From the NCBI RefSeq assembly GCF_036178845.1, contig NZ_CP108070.1, forward strand, positions 10,354,001 to 10,418,000: a stretch of DNA of 64,000 bases, in the 5' to 3' direction. How positions within the stretch are numbered: position 1 is the first letter of the stretch; the number at the start of each line of letters is the position of its first letter. Positions 9,042-16,133 of the stretch are shown one piece after another. Source of the DNA: Streptomyces sp. NBC_00271. GTDB taxonomy: Bacteria; Actinomycetota; Actinomycetes; Streptomycetales; Streptomycetaceae. The notes under the pieces were generated by a model that was given only the letters and a program-made list of their open reading frames with translations, had not been told where the DNA came from and searched no databases. A program made the position numbers and the translations under genes.

Positions 9042-9995
9042 TCAGACTCCCGGGTCGGCTGTGATCGGACCGGGCCGCAGCGCCCGCGCGGCCTCCAACT
9101 GCGCGGCGAAGGACAGCCCCAGAAACAGGGCGATGGAGGTCAGGTAGGCCCACAGCAGCAGCGACATGAAGGCGCTGAGCGGGCCGTAGACCGTGTCGAA
9201 GGACCCGCTGATGCCCAGGTACAGGCTCAGCAGCCAGGTCAGGGCCGTCCACAGCACGAGATACACGGCGGCGCCGAAGGCCAGCCAGGTGTAGCCGGGC
9301 TGTCGGCGCCGGGGAGAACGGCGGAAGATCGCGCTGGCCGAGAGGAGGGCGAGCAGCAGGCCCAAGGGCCGGCGCAGGATCTCGCAGACGGTCCTGGCGT
9401 CGCCGTCGAGGTGATACACCGTCACCGCGGCGGCGGCCAGGTCGCCGCCGGCCACCATCACGATGAACCCGAGGCCGAGCGGGATCCCGGCGCTGAGGGA
9501 CATCACGAGTCCGCGCAGGTACTTCTGGTGGAAGGGGCGGTCCCGTTCGTTCCCGTAGATCCGGTTGGCGCCGCGTTCGATCTGGCACATCGCGGTGGTG
9601 ACGTTGACCAGGGAGAAGACCAGGCCGAACCAGAGGGCGATCTGGTCACCGTCGCCCGCGCTGTGGCGGCTGCGGTCCAGTGCGTCGTCGACGACGTCGG
9701 CGCTGGGTCCCTGCGCGATCCGGTGGATGGTCAGTTCGGCGAGTCTGCCGATGTTCTCCGTGTGCAGCGCGGTGGAGAGCCCGACGAAGGCGATGGCCAG
9801 TGGGATCACCGCCAGTACCGTCTGGAGGGCGAGCGCGCGGGAGTGGCTGAAGCCGTCGGCGTAGCGGAACCGGACGAAGGAGTCGCGCAGCAGGGGCCAG
9901 CGGCCGTAGCGGCGCAGCGACGCCAGTGCCTCGTCGGCCGAGAGTTCGTCGCCGGTCATGTCGCGGGTCTCGGGGACCTTGGTGGCGGTGCTCAT
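9042..9995 (-). CDS. YihY/BrkB-family inner membrane protein
   Basis: A 317-residue polytopic membrane protein of the YihY (formerly ribonuclease BN) family. Family features are the FRYADGFSHSRALALQTVLA entry segment, the long amphipathic insert, and the terminal GSFDTVYGPLSAFMSLLLWA motif followed by a last membrane helix and a basic tail. Its biochemical role is unknown; a role in envelope lipid handling is suspected for the family. It starts directly at the stop of the upstream PAP2-kinase gene (9996) and ends 3 bp before the next PAP2 gene, so the three are certainly cotranscribed. Confidence 0.85.
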   Translation of the reverse strand: MSTATKVPETRDMTGDELSADEALASLRRYGRWPLLRDSFVRFRYADGFSHSRALALQTVLAVIPLAIAFVGLSTALHTENIGRLAELTIHRIAQGPSADVVDDALDRSRHSAGDGDQIALWFGLVFSLVNVTTAMCQIERGANRIYGNERDRPFHQKYLRGLVMSLSAGIPLGLGFIVMVAGGDLAAAAVTVYHLDGDARTVCEILRRPLGLLLALLSASAIFRRSPRRRQPGYTWLAFGAAVYLVLWTALTWLLSLYLGISGSFDTVYGPLSAFMSLLLWAYLTSIALFLGLSFAAQLEAARALRPGPITADPGV

Positions 9996-11744
9996 TCACT
10001 TCTCCCGGGTGGGCAGCAGGACGGTCAGCGCGCCGGGCCTGACCTCGGCGGTGAGACGTCGGCCGTGGGACACCGGGTCTCCGTCGAGTTCACGCGACTG
10101 CGGTGCGGCGAAGGTGAGTTCGGCTCGCCGGAAGGTGAGGAACTCCACCGGTACGCCCTTCGTGCCGGTGCCTTGGGGGACGAGCGTGTCCATGGTCGTG
10201 GGCCGCGCGTTCCGCCTGCGGCCGCGCATCAGGACGCCCAGGGCACGCATCCAGCCACCGGGGCCGCGCGGGTCGAGGATCAGCAGATCGAGCAGTCCGT
10301 CGTCGGGCCGGGCCGCCGGGAGGAGCGTGAGACCGCCTTGTACGGTGCCGACGTTGGCCACGAGCACCATGCGGGCCGTGCGGTGCAGGACGGGCGCGTC
10401 GTCGAGCCGGAGCGTCAGCCGCATCCGGGGCGTGCCCAGTGAGCCGATGATGGCGAGTAGGTAGGCGGGCCAGCCGACGGCGGACTTGGCGCGGTCGTCG
10501 GTGTGTTCCAGCATCGCGGCGTCGAGCCCGGCTCCGGACATCGCGGCGAAGTGGGTGGGAGCGAGGCCGTCGCCCTCGATGCGGCCGAGGTCGAGGCGGT
10601 GCGGGGTACCGGACAGCGCGGCGTCGAGCGCGGTGGCGGGGGTGAGCGGCAGGCCGAGGTTGCGGGCCAGCAGGTTGCCGGTGCCGCAGGGCACCACGAC
10701 GAGCGGTACCCCGCTGCCGGCCAGGGCGTCCGCGGCCGCCCTGACGGTTCCGTCGCCACCGCAGACCACGATCAGGGTCGCTCCGGCACGGACCGCGCCG
10801 GCCGTCTGGCCGGTGCCGGGGTCGTCGGCGGTGGTCTCGATGAACGCCGGTGCGCGGTGGCCGTGTTGTTCGAGGATCCGCCGCAGTTTCTCGCGGTCCG
10901 CTTCGCCGGTCACCATGGGGTTGAAGATCACGGCGGTCCTGCCGGGCTCGCGCTTCTCGACCTCGCCGGTCGCGTCGGTGTGCCCGGTCCGTGGCGAGGG
11001 GACGGCGGCCACGGACCTGTCGGTGAACAGGGCACGGCCGACGATCAGCAGGGACAGGGCGCCGTTGGCCATTCCGCCGATCACGTCCGTGGGGTGGTGC
11101 ATGCCCCGGTAGAGGCGGGCTGCGCCGACGGCCAGCGGCACGAGGAACAGCAGCCCGGCCAGCGGCCACCGCCACGGCCTGCGGACCCGGGACAGCGCGA
11201 GCAGCGCGAGTCCGGCGTACAGCGCGGTGGCCGCGCCGGTGTGGCCGGAGGTGTAACTGGACGTGGGCGGAGAGGCGTCGAGGCGGTGCACGTCCGGGCG
11301 GGTGCGGTCCACCGACTCGGTGACGGCCAGGAACACCAGTGACTGGAGCGAGACGGCGACGGCGAGGAAGACTGCCTGGCGCCACATCGGCAGCCGGGGT
11401 ACGAGCAGCAGGGCCACGCAACTCAGCACGGTGATGGCGATCACCGTGAGGGTGTTGCCCGCCTCCGAGCCGAGGTGCGACAGGGTGGTGAGCGGGCCCG
11501 TACGGATCCGCTCGAATCCCTCGTTGACGTTGTCCTCGACCGTCAGCGGCCACACGTCCCGGGCGGGACCCGTGATCAGCAGTCCGAAGCCCACCATCAG
11601 GGCGGCCTGGCAGACGGTCAGTACGCCGATGCGGGCGGCGGCCTTGCCGGTACCGCAGGGCAGGACGGACGAGCGGCCCGGCCGGACCGCTTCGGGTCCT
11701 TCCCCAGTCGCTCCTGTGGCTCTCTCCGGCACGGCGGTCGGCAT
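9996..11744 (-). CDS. PAP2 phosphatase - diacylglycerol kinase-like fusion protein
   Basis: A 582-residue two-enzyme protein. After several N-terminal membrane helices, the first ~240 residues hold a PAP2 phosphatase (ESVDRTRPDVHR, SYTSGHTGAAT, RLYRGMHHPTDVIGG). From about residue 264 comes a DAGK/LCB5-type lipid kinase: RTAVIFNPMVTG, the nucleotide loop VVCGGDGTVRAAADA, PCGTGNLLARNLGLP, and the C-terminal beta domain with ARPDDGLLDLLILDP. Such fusions put a lipid phosphatase and a lipid kinase on one chain. The ATG at 11744 has GGGAG upstream; a longer frame to 11927 is low-complexity. It is first of the three-gene operon. The first PAP2 motif lacks the initial Lys at its usual place. Confidence 0.8.
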   Translation of the reverse strand: MPTAVPERATGATGEGPEAVRPGRSSVLPCGTGKAAARIGVLTVCQAALMVGFGLLITGPARDVWPLTVEDNVNEGFERIRTGPLTTLSHLGSEAGNTLTVIAITVLSCVALLLVPRLPMWRQAVFLAVAVSLQSLVFLAVTESVDRTRPDVHRLDASPPTSSYTSGHTGAATALYAGLALLALSRVRRPWRWPLAGLLFLVPLAVGAARLYRGMHHPTDVIGGMANGALSLLIVGRALFTDRSVAAVPSPRTGHTDATGEVEKREPGRTAVIFNPMVTGEADREKLRRILEQHGHRAPAFIETTADDPGTGQTAGAVRAGATLIVVCGGDGTVRAAADALAGSGVPLVVVPCGTGNLLARNLGLPLTPATALDAALSGTPHRLDLGRIEGDGLAPTHFAAMSGAGLDAAMLEHTDDRAKSAVGWPAYLLAIIGSLGTPRMRLTLRLDDAPVLHRTARMVLVANVGTVQGGLTLLPAARPDDGLLDLLILDPRGPGGWMRALGVLMRGRRRNARPTTMDTLVPQGTGTKGVPVEFLTFRRAELTFAAPQSRELDGDPVSHGRRLTAEVRPGALTVLLPTREK

Positions 11745-12002
11745 CGGGACTCCCACGGGTCGGCGCCTCGCGGCGGTCTTCGGCTGGGTGGCTTTCGCAC
11801 CCGATGCACCGCCGTGTGCCCCCGAAGCGGAGGCGCAGACGCTCTGTGACGTGGGAATCCACGAACTCGCGCCCCGGACACGCGCGGAAGGTGCGTCTTG
11901 GTCAGTTGCGCCCCGGCGGCAACGCATCGCGCCACACGGCGAACAACTTCCGCATCGCCCGCTGCGACGGCGACACGCGCAGTCCGAAGTCCCCCGGCGC
12001 CC

Positions 12003-12305
12003 AAGCCGGTTGAACGGGTCGACCGGCTCCGTGCCGCGGCCCGCCGCCGCACCGTCTACCAGCAGGCCTGGGACGCCCTTGGATCACGGATCCGGGTGTT
12101 CGTCTCCTACTCCCAGTACTCCACCGTGCGTCCCCGTATCCATCTGGCGAACCTGGCACAGTGACAGGCCGCCGACGACGTGGACCAGGCGTTCGACGTC
12201 GGCAACCTGCGTCTGCTCGATCCCCTGGGCTTCACCGCTGCCGAGCTCTCCCAGATGGGCAGCGCACGTCTCGGCCCCACCGCCCGCTTCCGCCCTACGT
12301 CGGTG
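12003..12305 (+). pseudogene. Unidentified coding relic with an internal stop
   Basis: One frame reads as plausible protein from KPVERVDRLRAAARRRTVYQ through GSRIRVFVSYSQYSTVRPRI, meets a TGA at 12162-12164, and carries on in the same frame with VDQAFDVGNLRLLDPLGFTA to about 12300. Protein-like composition on both sides of the stop suggests a decayed gene rather than chance. I do not recognise the family. There is no convincing start. The adjoining 11745-12002 holds nothing else I can support. Confidence 0.35.
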
Positions 12306-12310
12306 ACGTC

Positions 12311-12700
12311 TCAGCCGACGCTGTCGCGTGGAAGCACCATGCTGCGCAGGTCGTTGCAGCCCGCCGACAGAGAGTCGCCCGGAACCGGCCATGCCTGGTG
12401 GGACTGAAGAGCGAGGCTCACCAGAGTGAGGAGCAGGCTGATGTCGGCGTTCACTTCGAGGCGTATCGTCACCCACCGCGATTCGGGCACCATCCGGACC
12501 GCGGTGGCGCCCCTGAGATGATCCTGGAAACGGTGAATGGCACGCGCTGTGAGGTGCAGGTCGACATCGTGATCCGAATGGAAGTGCACGATCTCGCCCT
12601 GCGCCGAACTCAGCGCCCGCCCTGTGCCGCAGCTCGGCCGGGCCTCCGCGAGGTCCGGCCAGCCCGCCAGTTGCGTCATGGCACGCGAGGCCAACGTCAT
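12311..12700 (-). CDS. DUF5519 (luciferase-domain-like) small protein
   Basis: A 129-residue cytoplasmic protein. The central portion (GEIVHFHSDHDVDLHLTARA, IHRFQDHL, RMVPESRWVTIRLEV, LLLTLVSLALQSH) fits the DUF5519 / luciferase-domain family common in actinobacteria: a His-rich entry strand, a helix, then 'sgWv.vrl.t..Dv..a..ll.la' strands. Biochemical function is unknown. It stands alone between relics and has no clear operon partner. Start at 12700 is the longest; a Met eight codons in is an alternative. Confidence 0.55.
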   Translation of the reverse strand: MTLASRAMTQLAGWPDLAEARPSCGTGRALSSAQGEIVHFHSDHDVDLHLTARAIHRFQDHLRGATAVRMVPESRWVTIRLEVNADISLLLTLVSLALQSHQAWPVPGDSLSAGCNDLRSMVLPRDSVG

Positions 12701-12707
12701 GCGCCCA

Positions 12708-13458
12708 TCATGACGAGCTCACCCTCCGGCCACCAGGACTTGAGCGAGCCGTAACTGAGCCGTAGCCCACGCATGTCCGGAAATGGCGGGTGGAAGTCAG
12801 GGGCGTTTCTCCCCGAGCGGGCAGCGTTCTCCGAGGTCGAGGGCGAGGTCGCACGGGACGAGTGGGGCAGGCGGGGTCGAGTGCCTTGCGCTGGAGGGCG
12901 AGGACGAGCCTGATGTCGGGATCGGCGAGATTGATACCGACGGTCTGTTCGATCTTCGTCGGTCGGTAGCGCAGGGTGTTCGGATGGATGTGCAACCGCT
13001 GCGCGGCGGGCCACGGCCGGCGCCCGCTCGGCCTCCTTGCGTGACCTGGGCAGTCCGTCGCGGTTGTCGGCCGCCGAACCGACGCCCGCGTAGCTGGGCA
13101 TACGATCCGGTCCCGCCGTCGAGCAGGTCCCGCAGCCAGTCCCGTACCGTCGCCGCGGAGTTCTCCTGGGGACGGCCGACCGTCAGGACGAGGTACCAGA
13201 GGCTGGGCGACTGCCCGGCGTGCACGGTCAGATCCCGGGACCGCTGCATCAGCGCGAGCCCGTGTTCCAGCCGGGAGCGGGCGATGGCGCGTTGGAGGGG
13301 TCGACCCGGTGGGTGCGGTAGTCCTCGGTCCTGCGCCGCATCAGATGCACCGCGACCCCGTGGGCGATCCGGACGAACGCCGTCACCTGCCGCCGCTCGG
13401 CCCCGGACACCACCGCCCACATCGACCCGAGGCCGAAGCTCCCGGCGCGCAGCCCCAC
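12708..13458 (-). pseudogene. PucR/CdaR-family regulator, frameshifted
   Basis: Pieces of one regulator lie in order in different minus frames. From 13458: LGSMWAVVSGAERRQVTAFV and HGVAVHLMRRRTEDY; then ARSRLEHGLALMQRSRDLTV, SPSLWYLVLTVGRPQENSAA, TVRDWLRDLLDG; finally the diagnostic C-terminal helix-turn-helix MHIHPNTLRYRPTKIEQTVG followed by INLADPDIRLVLALQ, the PucR-type effector-domain HTH. At least two frameshifts separate them. Such regulators control nitrogen or aromatic catabolism elsewhere; here the gene is dead. Confidence 0.65.
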
Positions 13459-13557
13459 CGGGCCCTAGCCGCGAGCGATCTCCCGCGGGACCCCGCAGAC
13501 GAGCCGGCCTCCATCGAACGCGAACTCACGGGCAACTGAGCACCACCGCCCCGCACA

Positions 13558-13597
13558 GCCGAGCGGCCCCGGACTCCAAGGTCCGGGGCCGCTCGGC
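13558..13597 (-). terminator. Strong intrinsic-type hairpin after the DUF6445 gene
   Basis: A perfect 17-bp inverted repeat, 13558-13574 and 13581-13597, with a 6-nt loop, begins 15 bp after the stop of the minus-strand gene ending at 13612. It is nearly all G/C. There is no U-tract, as is usual for streptomycete terminators. It would also shield against transcription from the left. Confidence 0.8.
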
Positions 13598-13611
13598 ATC
13601 AGCACATGGGC

Positions 13612-14325
13612 TCACGCCATCCAGAAGAAGACCGCGGTCATCCGCTTGTCCTCCAACGTGCTGCCCCAGTAGCCGGTGGCGCTGTGCATCAGATTGGCGT
13701 GGTACAGGAGCAGCCGGTTGTAGCGGTGCGGGACCTCGAGGTCCTCGACGAAGGAGTCCGGCGCCACGAACCGCGTACCCAGCGCGTCGACCAGGTTGTT
13801 GTGCGGAGCCGCCACCACGTTCCCGCCGAGCCGGCCGCCGGGCAGGCTCTGCCGGTAGAAGCTCGTTCCGCAGCTCTTGGGTACGACCGGGTTGAGATAG
13901 AGCACGGCGGCGTACCGGCACAGTGCGCGGGAGTCGGTGTGCGGGCGCGGTTGGCCCTCGTCCTTGCCGACGACCTGGACGCAGTTGTGGTTGAGCGTGC
14001 CCCCGGAGGGCGTGCTCTGCACCCACAGCTCCTTCGCGCCCGTTGCCTTCTTCACCAGCCGTTCCACGCGGGCCAGTTCACCCGGTTCGAGCCCCGGCAT
14101 CGTCCGCAGGCCCGGCCAGCTCTCCGAGGTGTACGGGTAGCCCTTGGCCCAGTCGTCCTTGGCGAGACAGCGCGCCCGGACGGCGTCCGCGTCGGGCAGC
14201 ACGTCGTCGAAGACCCAGTAGTCCCGGTCACGGGTCGGTTTCCGATACGGGAGGACAGGGAGGGCCGGAGTCCGTGGGGGGTGTGAGGACATGCGGCCGA
14301 CCATAGTGGCGGCGTTGGTCACCAC
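13612..14325 (-). CDS. DUF6445 family protein, probable 2-oxoglutarate/iron-type oxygenase fold
   Basis: A 237-residue cytoplasmic protein. It matches the DUF6445 family, and the spacing of potential metal ligands resembles 2-oxoglutarate/Fe(II) oxygenases: an H-x-D in GQPRPHTDSRALCRYAAVLY, and a distal His followed by a basic residue in LLYHANLMHSATGYWG...DKRMTAVFFW. The N-terminal part (YWVFDDVLPDADAVR) is the family's start. Substrate is unknown; relatives occur as single genes and in biosynthetic clusters. The GTG at 14325 has AAGGCGA upstream; ATG at 14292 is an alternative. It ends at a strong terminator and is divergent to the zinc-regulated rpmF unit. Confidence 0.7.
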   Translation of the reverse strand: MVTNAATMVGRMSSHPPRTPALPVLPYRKPTRDRDYWVFDDVLPDADAVRARCLAKDDWAKGYPYTSESWPGLRTMPGLEPGELARVERLVKKATGAKELWVQSTPSGGTLNHNCVQVVGKDEGQPRPHTDSRALCRYAAVLYLNPVVPKSCGTSFYRQSLPGGRLGGNVVAAPHNNLVDALGTRFVAPDSFVEDLEVPHRYNRLLLYHANLMHSATGYWGSTLEDKRMTAVFFWMA

Positions 14326-14454
14326 TCGCCTTGGAATTGGTCAACAATCTGTCAACTTCGCTTGGCCGCAAGGCTGTCCGCGCGCCCTCCGTGTCTCGCG
14401 CATGCCCCGTGCGCATGCCCCATGCGCATCCCGCTCGCGCCCCGCGCGCCAGCT

Positions 14455-14475
14455 TGGAAATGAGATCCATTTTCA
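14455..14475. promoter_or_regulatory. Candidate Zur (zinc uptake repressor) box
   Basis: An 8-5-8 inverted repeat, TGGAAATG-AGATC-CATTTTCA, lies 38 bp upstream of the rpmF ATG. The right arm is a perfect, and the left arm a one-mismatch, copy of the TGAAAATG half-site of actinobacterial Zur boxes. It is the only AT-rich island in its surroundings. A Zur box at a cysteine-free ribosomal protein gene is a well-known arrangement in Streptomyces. Zur binding is inferred. Confidence 0.75.
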
Positions 14476-14513
14476 GATAGCGTCAGTCGTGTCCACCTAC
14501 CTTGGAGACCGAC

Positions 14514-14684
14514 ATGGCCGTGCCAAAACGCAAGATGTCCCGCAGCAACACCCGCCACCGCCGCGCCCAGTGGAAGGCCGCCACGGCGCGGCTCGTCCCG
14601 ATCACCGTCGACGGCGCCTCCCACCTCGTACCCCAGCGGCTGGCCAAGGCGTACGAGCGCGGCCTGCTCCGCCCGGAGGGCTGA
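14514..14684 (+). CDS. rpmF: Ribosomal protein bL32, zinc-independent (cysteine-free) paralogue
   Basis: A 56-residue bL32 protein ([20 protein letters not shown] start, then [19 protein letters not shown]). It lacks all four zinc-ribbon cysteines. In actinobacteria such C-minus paralogues are made under zinc starvation and replace the zinc-binding form, releasing zinc. The candidate Zur box 38 bp upstream fits this exactly. GGAGA precedes the ATG. It is followed 1 bp later by a P-loop ATPase gene and then an SCO5389-family gene, which should be co-induced. Confidence 0.93.
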   Translation: MAVPKRKMSRSNTRHRRAQWKAATARLVPITVDGASHLVPQRLAKAYERGLLRPEG

Positions 14685-14685
14685 C

Positions 14686-15648
14686 ATGCGCGCGGCCTTC
14701 GTCGGAAAGGGCGGCAGCGGCAAGACCACGCTGTCGGCCCTCTTCTCCCGCGAGCTGGCGCACTCCGGTGCGCCCGTCGTCGCCATCGACGGCGACATCA
14801 ACCAGCACCTGGCCCACGCCCTAGGCCTCGGCGACGACGAGACCTTCGCCGCCCCGCCCCTCAGCGCGCGCCTCGGCGAGATCAAGGCCCACCTGCGCGG
14901 CAGCAACCCGCGCATCACCTCGCCCGAGGCCATGATCAAGACCACGCCGCCGGGCCGCGGCTCACGCCTGTTGCGCCTCCTCGGCGACGACCCGGTGCAC
15001 ACTTCGCACCTCCAACGGGTCGGCGGCGTACCGCTGATGGTCACCGGTGAGTTCGACGAGAGCGATCTCGGCGTGGCCTGCTACCACTCCAAACTCGGAG
15101 CGGTGGAGCTGTACCTCAACCATCTCGTCGACGGGCACGGCGAGTACGTCGTCGTCGATATGACCGCCGGTGCCGACGCCTTCGCCTCCGGACTGTTCAC
15201 CCGCTTCGACATGACCTTCCTGGTCGCCGAACCCACCCGCAAGGGCGTCTCCGTCTACCGCCAGTACCGCGACCACGCCGAGGAGTTCGGCATCCCGATC
15301 GCGGTGATCGGCAACAAGGTCACCGCCGAGGACGACCTGCTCTTCCTCAAGGAACACGTCGGCGACGACCTCCTGACGTACGTACGGCACTCCTCCTGGG
15401 TGCGCGCCCAGGAGCAGGGCCGACCCCACGGCGACCTCGAACCGCACAACATCCACGCGCTGCGCCACATGCGGACGGCCCTGGACGCCCGTACGAAGGA
15501 CTGGACGGCCTTCCAGGAACACGCCGTCGCCTTCCACCTCCGCAACGCCGCGGCCTGGGCCGACCGGGCCACCGGGACCGACCTCTCCGCACAGATCGAC
15601 CCCGACTTCCGGCACGGCCCCACCGCCCTCGAGCCGTCCACCGACTGA
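14686..15648 (+). CDS. P-loop ATPase with deviant Walker A (ParA/CooC-like)
   Basis: A 320-residue cytoplasmic SIMIBI-class ATPase. The deviant Walker A motif opens the protein (FVGKGGSGKTTLSALFSREL), with Walker A' Asp in VVAIDGDINQHL and Walker B-like VVDMTAGADAFAS. CooC-type members insert metals into enzymes; ParA types move cargo. No CXXC metal pair typical of CooC is seen. It starts 1 bp after rpmF behind a Zur box, so I infer a role in zinc limitation, perhaps metal sparing or delivery. An SCO5389-family gene follows 68 bp later. Confidence 0.8.
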   Translation: MRAAFVGKGGSGKTTLSALFSRELAHSGAPVVAIDGDINQHLAHALGLGDDETFAAPPLSARLGEIKAHLRGSNPRITSPEAMIKTTPPGRGSRLLRLLGDDPVHTSHLQRVGGVPLMVTGEFDESDLGVACYHSKLGAVELYLNHLVDGHGEYVVVDMTAGADAFASGLFTRFDMTFLVAEPTRKGVSVYRQYRDHAEEFGIPIAVIGNKVTAEDDLLFLKEHVGDDLLTYVRHSSWVRAQEQGRPHGDLEPHNIHALRHMRTALDARTKDWTAFQEHAVAFHLRNAAAWADRATGTDLSAQIDPDFRHGPTALEPSTD

Positions 15649-15716
15649 CCCCCCGCGCACGGCCGGAGTACCACCGGCGCACCACCGAACCACCTAACGA
15701 CAGGACTGCCACTCTC

Positions 15717-16109
15717 ATGTCACTCGACGTCTCCCCGAAGCTGCTCGCCGAAGCCGAACGCGGTCCGGTCCGCGAAGCGGACTTCGTGGACACCGTCCGT
15801 ACGTCCCTGCCGTACGCGTACGACCTCATCGCCGACCTGGCTCATCAACTCCGCGACGGGACGGCCGAGTTCGCCGACAACCACACTCCGCCGCCCTCCG
15901 AGAAGGAACGCGGCCAGCTACTGCGGGCGCTCGCCAGCGACGCGATCCGCGGCAGCCTGGAGCGGCACTTCGGCGTCACCCTCGCCTTCATGAACTGCCA
16001 CCGCGTCGCCGTCTTCCGCCCCGAGGACCGGGGCGGCGCGACCCACTCCCGGTTCACCTCGCAGCGTTCGCAGATCCTCAACCAGTCACCCGAGTTCCGC
16101 GACTGCTGA
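15717..16109 (+). CDS. SCO5389 family protein
   Basis: A 130-residue conserved actinobacterial protein of unknown function. The whole length is characteristic: MSLDVSPKLLAEAERGPVRE, then FVDTVRTSLPYAYDLIADLA, GEFADNxTPPP-like FADNHTPPPSEKERGQLLRA, RHFGVTLAFMNCHRVAVF and a terminal ILNQSPEFRDC. Two cysteines and several histidines could bind metal. It is third in the rpmF unit, 68 bp after the ATPase gene, and its stop faces the convergent SpoIIE-type gene 24 bp away. Zinc-linked expression is inferred from position. Confidence 0.8.
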   Translation: MSLDVSPKLLAEAERGPVREADFVDTVRTSLPYAYDLIADLAHQLRDGTAEFADNHTPPPSEKERGQLLRALASDAIRGSLERHFGVTLAFMNCHRVAVFRPEDRGGATHSRFTSQRSQILNQSPEFRDC

Positions 16110-16133
16110 ACCCCGCGGCCACGCGTCCGTCCG

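Noticed and set aside
8079..10442. A 787-codon plus-strand open frame
   Set aside because: It is the antisense shadow of the PAP2 and YihY genes; composition is Gly/Gln/Arg/Ala-rich without domains.
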